Shown here piece by piece: positions 46,371 to 50,736 of a stretch of DNA of 50,736 nucleotides (the stretch's first letter is position 1; each line of letters starts with the position of its first letter). The notes below the pieces were generated by a model. That model saw only the letters and a list, made by a program, of their open reading frames with translations, was not told the DNA's origin and ran no database searches. Made by a program: the position numbers and the translations under genes. Origin of the DNA: an uncultured Eubacteriales bacterium (lineage in GTDB: Bacteria; Bacillota; Clostridia; Christensenellales; CAG-314). The stretch is from the NCBI GenBank assembly GCA_900544545.1, contig UQVY01000014.1, forward strand, positions 1 through 50,736, in the 5' to 3' direction.

Positions 46371-47415
46371 AGGAAAAAAGAAGAAAAACCCGTCGGGCGG
46401 AAAGACAGGTTTATCCGACAGCCGCAGACTCGCGGAAGAGAAGAAGCTCGCGTCGGATTCCGAAACGGTCTTTAAGAACGAAATCCTCAGAGCCAACGAC
46501 CCGCAGGGCGGATTCTACGCGGACGAAACCGAATCTCTCGGCGAAATGAAAAAGGACGCGGAGATTCTCGCGGAGCTTAAATCCCGATGCGGGGACGAGG
46601 ATTGCGCGGAAAACCGAGAGGAGGATTCTTCGGACGCGGATTCTTCGGAGATGAACCCGAACGAGGATTCGTGCGGATTTTCTTCGGAGATAAGTCCGGA
46701 CGAGGACTACGATTCCGAAAAAGAGGATTCCGAGGAAGACTTTTCCGAGGAAGAGCCGGAATTTTCGGGAGCCTCGGAGGAGAAATCGGGGAAAAAGACC
46801 TTCTCGGCTATGCAGAAAAGAGATAAGATTCTTATAATCTGCGTGGCGGCTTTCGTCGTGGTCGCGCTGATAGTCGGACTGATTCTCGGATTCGCAACGG
46901 GCGGACAAAAGCCCAGCGAGCTTACGGGGCTTTCCTTCGACGAAATCAAAGCGCGCGTCGGCGAAAACAGAATCGTTCCCGACCTCCGCGAAAACGGCTA
47001 TAGCGCTCTGGGAACGCTGCTTTTCAGCCGGAAATTCAACAGCCGCGACGATATGAAGAAACGCGAGAACGACCAATATATCGCGCAGTACGAGATAGTT
47101 TATACCTCGACGGGCGGAAAGGGATTCGTTCTGACGGCGACCAACACCGACTCCAAGGTCCTCGAAGCGGAAAAGCTGACTCTTGCCGAAGGATACGGCG
47201 AGCCGATTTATCTCGACGCGGATTCGGAAACGAAGAATATGCCGATTTACGTTCTTGCCGAAAAGAAGGACGAGAATTCTTACGTCATAACCCTGTGTTT
47301 CGAGCGCAAAGGTCAGATTCTGGGCGTATCCGCGAGTTACGGCGACGTGGACAAAGCCGTCGCGCTTCTCAAGGAATACGTAGAGCTTATCATAGTTAAG
47401 ACCGCCGAAATATAA
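46360..47415 (+). CDS. Single-pass membrane protein with an acidic cytoplasmic region, unknown
   Basis: 351 residues. Lys-rich start (MSNKGKKKKNPSGGK), then about 100 residues of Glu/Asp/Ser-rich low complexity (about 75-145), one strong membrane helix (about 155-180, ILIICVAAFVVVALIVGLILGF), and an extracytoplasmic domain of about 170 residues with mixed strands and helices (LGTLLFSRKFNSRDD, YIAQYEIVYTS, KKDENSYVITLCFE). Positive-inside charge suggests the acidic half is cytoplasmic. The family is not recognised. The start ATG is inside the 3' end of the P-loop gene. A terminator follows the gene. Confidence 0.7.
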   Translation: MSNKGKKKKNPSGGKTGLSDSRRLAEEKKLASDSETVFKNEILRANDPQGGFYADETESLGEMKKDAEILAELKSRCGDEDCAENREEDSSDADSSEMNPNEDSCGFSSEISPDEDYDSEKEDSEEDFSEEEPEFSGASEEKSGKKTFSAMQKRDKILIICVAAFVVVALIVGLILGFATGGQKPSELTGLSFDEIKARVGENRIVPDLRENGYSALGTLLFSRKFNSRDDMKKRENDQYIAQYEIVYTSTGGKGFVLTATNTDSKVLEAEKLTLAEGYGEPIYLDADSETKNMPIYVLAEKKDENSYVITLCFERKGQILGVSASYGDVDKAVALLKEYVELIIVKTAEI

Positions 47416-47461
47416 GGCTTTTCGGCTCGGCTCTTTACGGACGAAAACAGACAAAAATAAA

Positions 47462-47492
47462 AACCTCCGTGCGGATAGACGCGGGGGTTTTT
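47462..47492. terminator. Bidirectional terminator
   Basis: AACCTCCGTG and CGCGGGGGTT form a 10-bp stem (two G-T) with an 8-nt loop and TTTTT on the right. The A-rich left flank gives T's on the minus strand, so it also serves the converging 106-residue gene. Confidence 0.8.
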
Positions 47493-47553
47493 CGTTTTTT
47501 TAAAGGAGCCGTTACTTTCTTTTCAATCGGCTTTCGTCTTTAAGGGAGAGTTT

Positions 47554-47874
47554 CTATTCGTTTTGTTTTTCGTTCTCGGAAGCAACTTCGTTTTTCGTCG
47601 GATTCTCGGTTTTATCCGTAATTTCGTTTTCTGTCGGATTCTCGGTTTCCGTCGGATTTTCGCGTTCGGGAGAGGATTCCCTGCCATTTTTCAGAACGGA
47701 TAAAAGCCGCTTTATCACGAAATAAAGAGCGACGACGGGCGTGAGAATCGACCAGAAGAAAATATACCACGGAGCGGCTCTGCCCGCGGCAAGAACGATT
47801 TCGGCGGCAAACCCCGCGACGATGACGAGCGCGAGAATTCCGAGAAAGATTGCTTTTACCGTATTCTTTTTCAT
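47554..47874 (-). CDS. Small two-helix membrane protein with acidic Thr/Glu/Asn repeat tail
   Basis: 106 residues. Two hydrophobic helices (about 7-30, VKAIFLGILALVIVAGFAAEIVL, and 36-56) are joined by a short turn. A tail of about 45 residues is built from repeating ENPTE blocks (ENPTETENPTENE). I do not recognise the family. AAGGAG lies 8 nt before the ATG. It starts 31 bp after the recF stop on the same strand and is probably the second gene of a recF transcript. The repeat tail resembles the low-complexity tracts in other genes of this window. Confidence 0.65.
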   Translation of the reverse strand: MKKNTVKAIFLGILALVIVAGFAAEIVLAAGRAAPWYIFFWSILTPVVALYFVIKRLLSVLKNGRESSPERENPTETENPTENEITDKTENPTKNEVASENEKQNE

Positions 47875-47905
47875 ATCGGGTACTCCTTTCTAATTATTTC
47901 GTATT

Positions 47906-49015
47906 TTACGGTTGCTGCGGCGAAATCCGTCCGCTTTCCACGCGGAAAATTCTGCCACTGTCGGTCTGACTTACCGGATTTGCGGAGGTCAGAATTATCT
48001 GAACGCCGCCTCCGAGAGAAAGCAGCCGCTTTTGTCTGGCTTCGTCAAGCTCGGAAAGCACGTCGTCGAGCAGAAGCGTCGGATAATCCCCCGTAACTTC
48101 GCGCATAACGCGGGTTTCCGCAATCTTCAGGGCAAGAGCAGCCGTGCGTTGTTGTCCGCGCGAACCGTAAATCCGGACGTCCACGTTTTCCTCCGATTCC
48201 TGTCCGAGAGAAAGACGGACGTCGTCCCTTTGCGCGCCCACCGAGGTATGCCGCAGGGAAAGGTCTTTTTCGCGGGAGGAAAGCAGAGCCTTCGCGTAGT
48301 TCTCGGCGATTTCCGATTGGGTTTCGCCCTCTATCCCCGTAACGTATCTGACCGAAAGACTCTCGCGGCTCCCCGAAAGCCCGTAATGAACGTCCGCTGC
48401 CTGCGGGGCGAGTTTGCTTATGAATTCCCTTCGCTTTCTGATGAGCTTGGCTCCTTCCTTGGCGAGAACCTGATCCCAGACCGAAAGCATATCCCCTACC
48501 GAAGGGGAGGAAAATCCGTCGCGGAGGAGATTGTTGCGCTGAGAAAGTGTTTTGTTGAATCTCGTGAGGGTGTCGAGATAACTCTTATCCGTCTGACAGA
48601 CGTCGATATCCATAAATCTTCGTCTTTCTGCGGGACCTTCGCGCACGAGCCTGAGTTCGTCGGGCGAGAACCATACCGCGTTGAAATAGCCCATAAGGTC
48701 GCCCGTCCGCATAATCGGAACGGAATTGACGGCTATTCTGCACTTTCCGCCCAAAAAAGCGAAATCGATGACCGCCGAGCCGAATCGCGACGAGAATTCG
48801 ACCTTGACGCGGGCGTTTTTTTCGCCGCGTGCGATAAGTTCGCGTTCTCTGTCCGTTCTCGGCGATTTTCCGAGCGCGCAAAGACAAATCGCTTCGAGAG
48901 CGTTGGTTTTTCCCTGAGCGTTTTCGCCCCAAAGAATATTGAGTTCCGGATCGAAGAGAATTTTCTGCGCTCCGAGATTACGGAAACCTTCGACTTCCAG
49001 CGAAATGACGTGCAT
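47906..49015 (-). CDS. recF: DNA replication/repair protein RecF
   Basis: 369 residues, an SMC-like ATPase that loads RecA at gaps through RecFOR. The protein opens MHVISLEVEGFRNLG; Walker A is GENAQGKTN (30-38). Further on are the recF-specific WFSPDELRLVREGPAERRRFMD, the signature region GSRGQQRTAALALKIAE, and Walker B TLLLDDVLSELD. The ATG at 49015 has GAGG 6-7 nt upstream and is 23 codons inside a longer frame that would run through the promoter. Neither dnaN nor gyrB lies beside it, so this is not the usual dnaA-dnaN-recF-gyrB origin cluster. Confidence 0.95.
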   Translation of the reverse strand: MHVISLEVEGFRNLGAQKILFDPELNILWGENAQGKTNALEAICLCALGKSPRTDRERELIARGEKNARVKVEFSSRFGSAVIDFAFLGGKCRIAVNSVPIMRTGDLMGYFNAVWFSPDELRLVREGPAERRRFMDIDVCQTDKSYLDTLTRFNKTLSQRNNLLRDGFSSPSVGDMLSVWDQVLAKEGAKLIRKRREFISKLAPQAADVHYGLSGSRESLSVRYVTGIEGETQSEIAENYAKALLSSREKDLSLRHTSVGAQRDDVRLSLGQESEENVDVRIYGSRGQQRTAALALKIAETRVMREVTGDYPTLLLDDVLSELDEARQKRLLSLGGGVQIILTSANPVSQTDSGRIFRVESGRISPQQP

Positions 49016-49052
49016 AAAGAGCCTCGTTCGTCGTCTGACAACTGTTGACCAA

Positions 49053-49081
49053 AGTATACAAAGCTTTCTCCCGTTTGTCAA
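49053..49081 (-). promoter_or_regulatory. Sigma-A promoter of recF
   Basis: On the minus strand: perfect TTGACA, 17-bp spacer, TATACT, 37 bp before the start codon. Confidence 0.85.
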
Positions 49082-49255
49082 GTCTTTTTTCCGCCGCGTT
49101 CCAATAAGAGAGTTTTTTCGCCGATAAAAGCCATTTTCCGCCCCTTCCGGTAATATATAGTTATAGTCGGACGCGCTCGGTCGTCGTAGTCCGCGGATTT
49201 ACCCCGAGGAGGAAATTACCGAAGCGCAAATAATTACGATTCAGGAGGAAAACTT

Positions 49256-49972
49256 ATGAATTCCGTCGAAAAAACCGTGATTTTTTCGCAGGTAGGCTCG
49301 GATTTCGCGGAGCCGGGAGTAATCGCGGGACTCCTTCACGTAGAAACCGCCGATTCGGTCGCAAGAAACGGAGTGAGAGTAATCTTCTCCAATCTTTCGC
49401 CCTCCGCGGCGGGAAAATGGTGGCTGGCTCTGAGATGCGGGGACAAACTCGTGCTAAATCCCGTATCCCTTCCGCAGGACTATTTCGTAACCGAAAAACT
49501 CGACTGCGCCCGAACCGCCGAGGCCGCTCTTATCGGCGAAAAGGACGGACGGAAGCTTGCCGCGGCTTACGCCTGTTCGTCGGGAGGAAACAGGGACGCT
49601 TTTATCGCCAAGGCGATTTCGCTTCTTTCGGGAAAAACCGAGGAGAAATGCTATTATAAGGAGAAAGCCGCCGAGCTCCTTAAAATCTTTACCGAAAACA
49701 AGCCCTTTTCGCCCCTCATAAAGGCTTTCCGCGAGTCCTATTGGGTGAGAATGATCCGCGGCGACGCCTATTTTCTTCAGGGAGTGATTCTTCGCGGCGA
49801 CAAACCTCTTTATATCTGCTTCGCCATGCCGGAAAAATATATGAAAAAGCGCGACGAAATCTTCGTTTATTACGCGCCCGAGGGCAAGAAGGGCTATTTT
49901 CTGGCTTTTCAGGACGCTTTTACGGGGAAAGCCGTAAAGCCCGACGTCAATTCCCTTCTCAACGCATCCTGA
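49256..49972 (+). CDS. Unknown protein, 238 residues
   Basis: The ATG follows an excellent ribosome site (AGGAGGAAAACTT). The protein is a soluble alpha/beta type without signal peptide or membrane helix. Its first 110 residues contain strand-rich stretches (VRVIFSNLSPSAAGKWWLAL, KLVLNPVSLP) ending in an AYACSSGGNRDAF segment. The C-terminal half contains a helical part (KAAELLKIFTENKPFSPLIKAFRESYWVRM) and more strands (PLYICFAMPEKY). I do not recognise the family, and the neighbours (recF minus strand; uracil-DNA glycosylase) give little hint. No clear promoter is visible between it and recF. Confidence 0.75.
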   Translation: MNSVEKTVIFSQVGSDFAEPGVIAGLLHVETADSVARNGVRVIFSNLSPSAAGKWWLALRCGDKLVLNPVSLPQDYFVTEKLDCARTAEAALIGEKDGRKLAAAYACSSGGNRDAFIAKAISLLSGKTEEKCYYKEKAAELLKIFTENKPFSPLIKAFRESYWVRMIRGDAYFLQGVILRGDKPLYICFAMPEKYMKKRDEIFVYYAPEGKKGYFLAFQDAFTGKAVKPDVNSLLNAS

Positions 49973-50122
49973 TTCCGAGGAAAATCCGTATTTTTCGGAA
50001 GAGAATCGGGATTTTCGGAATTAAAAGAGCTTGGATTTATACCAAAATCGACCGAAAAACACGCGTCCTCGCGATTCCGATCCGGAGAAAACGACCGATA
50101 GAATCCGGATTTTCCAAAAGCC

Positions 50123-50151
50123 TTGACAAACGGAAGAAAATCTGTTATTCT
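50123..50151 (+). promoter_or_regulatory. Sigma-A promoter of the uracil-DNA glycosylase gene
   Basis: Perfect TTGACA, 17-bp spacer, TATTCT, 26 bp before the start codon. Confidence 0.75.
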
Positions 50152-50177
50152 CGAAGAAAAACGGACGGAACGCGGTT

Positions 50178-50736
50178 ATGGATTACGGGAAGAAAAACGA
50201 CGGCTTCGACGCCGAAAGGAAAAACGGGCTTCGGGAGGGTTTCGGGAACGGAAACGAGCAGCCGAACTTTACAGATAACGGAAACGAGCAGTCGAGCTTT
50301 TTCGATTTTTCGTGGAATTCGGACGCTTATGCGGATAAAACCGACAAGCCCGAAAAGACTATCGGAAGTCCGACCGACGAGAAGAACGAAAAGACTTCGG
50401 AAAAAGGAATCGAACCGACTTACGAAAAAGAAGGGGAGAAAACCGAAGATATCGACGGGAAATCCCGAGGGAAAATCGGAGATATTAACGAAAAACCCCA
50501 AGGGAAATTCGAAGATATCGACGGGAAGATTCGGGAGAAGACCGACTGCTTTTCGGACGGAGATCTTTTTTCCTTCCCCGAAAACGGCTGGGGAGAGTTT
50601 TTCGCGAGAGAAACCCGAAAGGAGTATTTTGCGAATCTTACGGATTTTCTTCGGGCGAGATATTCCGAGGGCGCGGAGATTTATCCGCCGAAAGAAAAGG
50701 TTTTCGAGTGTTTCAGACTGACCGACAGAAAGGACG
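50178..50736 (+). CDS. ung: Uracil-DNA glycosylase with a long N-terminal extension, 3' end outside the window
   Basis: 186 residues are visible and the frame is open at the window edge. Residues about 137-186 read GWGEFFARETRKEYFANL, then a helix and IYPPKEKVFECFRLT. This is the start of family 1 uracil-DNA glycosylase, just before its GQDPYH active site, which is not yet reached. The enzyme removes uracil from DNA. The first 130 residues are unusual: polar low complexity with repeating blocks (NGNEQPNF/NGNEQSSF; EDIDGKSRGKIGDINEK), where bacterial Ung proteins normally start almost directly at the catalytic domain. A later internal start would remove the extension, but only this ATG sits behind a promoter; its ribosome site (GGAACG) is weak. 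Confidence 0.78.
   Translation, partial: MDYGKKNDGFDAERKNGLREGFGNGNEQPNFTDNGNEQSSFFDFSWNSDAYADKTDKPEKTIGSPTDEKNEKTSEKGIEPTYEKEGEKTEDIDGKSRGKIGDINEKPQGKFEDIDGKIREKTDCFSDGDLFSFPENGWGEFFARETRKEYFANLTDFLRARYSEGAEIYPPKEKVFECFRLTDRKD

Noticed and set aside
47906..49015. Replication origin region because of recF
   Set aside because: dnaA, dnaN and gyrB are not adjacent and no DnaA-box cluster was seen in the flanking gap.
49741..50721. A 326-codon arginine-rich frame on the plus strand
   Set aside because: It begins inside the 238-residue gene, crosses its stop and a consensus promoter, and shadows the uracil-DNA glycosylase frame. The composition is typical of an out-of-frame translation.
1..50736. 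Defence system, prophage, insertion sequence, rRNA or tRNA genes
   Set aside because: No transposase, integrase, phage structural gene, restriction or toxin-antitoxin pair, or cloverleaf was recognised. The unknown genes are isolated or in pairs without defence-type domains.

Overview
The window looks like a chromosomal segment of an anaerobic, fermentative Bacillota (Clostridia). The evidence is the nusA-infB operon order, the pta-ackA pair, a pyruvate:ferredoxin oxidoreductase, a butyryl-CoA/4-hydroxybutyrate-type CoA-transferase, an RF1-PrmC-DUF1385 neighbourhood, strong GGAGG ribosome sites and many near-consensus sigma-A promoters with 17-bp spacers. An uncultured gut lineage near Christensenellales is a guess from protein style, not something shown here. 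I found no rRNA, tRNA, insertion sequence, prophage, CRISPR array or known defence system.

Layout. 1-1.6 kb: the 3' end of a large helical-repeat (FIVAR-like) protein with exact 142-residue periodicity. 1.6-3.3 kb: small accessory genes (a PRC-barrel YlmC/YmxH protein, an unknown pair, a YtxH-like peptide). 3.4-12 kb: a long translation operon, rimP-nusA-rnpM-L7Ae-infB-rbfA-nrnA-truB-ribF, with start/stop overlaps. 12-16.3 kb: endonuclease IV, an M24 peptidase, efp (its promoter lies inside the peptidase gene) and a CPA2 antiporter. 16.4-19.3 kb: a zinc/cadmium/lead efflux operon (ArsR sensor with both CadC-type and SmtB-type metal sites, a free HMA chaperone, a P1B-ATPase). 19.3-23.6 kb: a two-gene ABC exporter and typA. 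23.7-27.7 kb, mostly minus strand: DUF2225, an acyltransferase-like protein, small unknowns and rpmF, with a decayed tandem duplicate and a 26-bp perfect palindrome. 27.8-31.3 kb: pta-ackA facing away from tmcAL. 31.4-38.9 kb: energy metabolism (nifJ, an Fe-S aldo/keto reductase, pfkA, a CoA-transferase). 38.9-47.5 kb: a response regulator, a cardiolipin-synthase-like gene, a DUF1385-PrmC fusion, prfA, an aminotransferase and two unknown genes. 47.5-50.7 kb: a small membrane protein and recF (minus strand), an unknown gene, and the 5' part of uracil-DNA glycosylase.

How it fits together. Glycolysis (PfkA) and PFOR give acetyl-CoA. Pta-AckA turns this into acetate and ATP. The CoA-transferase can exchange CoA between acetate and a C4 acid. 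TmcAL uses acetate to modify elongator tRNA-Met and sits directly against pta-ackA, with interlocked promoters. PrmC methylates the GGQ of RF1, encoded next to it.

The most unusual features are small-scale. There is a 35-residue tandem duplication inside NusA, a DUF1385-PrmC fusion, and degenerate tandem repeats of different period (14, 19, 21, 22-23 bp) placed just after stop codons. One of these repeats carries seven TAAT boxes spaced 10/11 bp. Other oddities are a relic duplicate of the DUF2225 gene start, the 26-bp palindrome, and low-complexity acidic inserts in otherwise ordinary proteins. I did not find a convincing undescribed multi-gene system.
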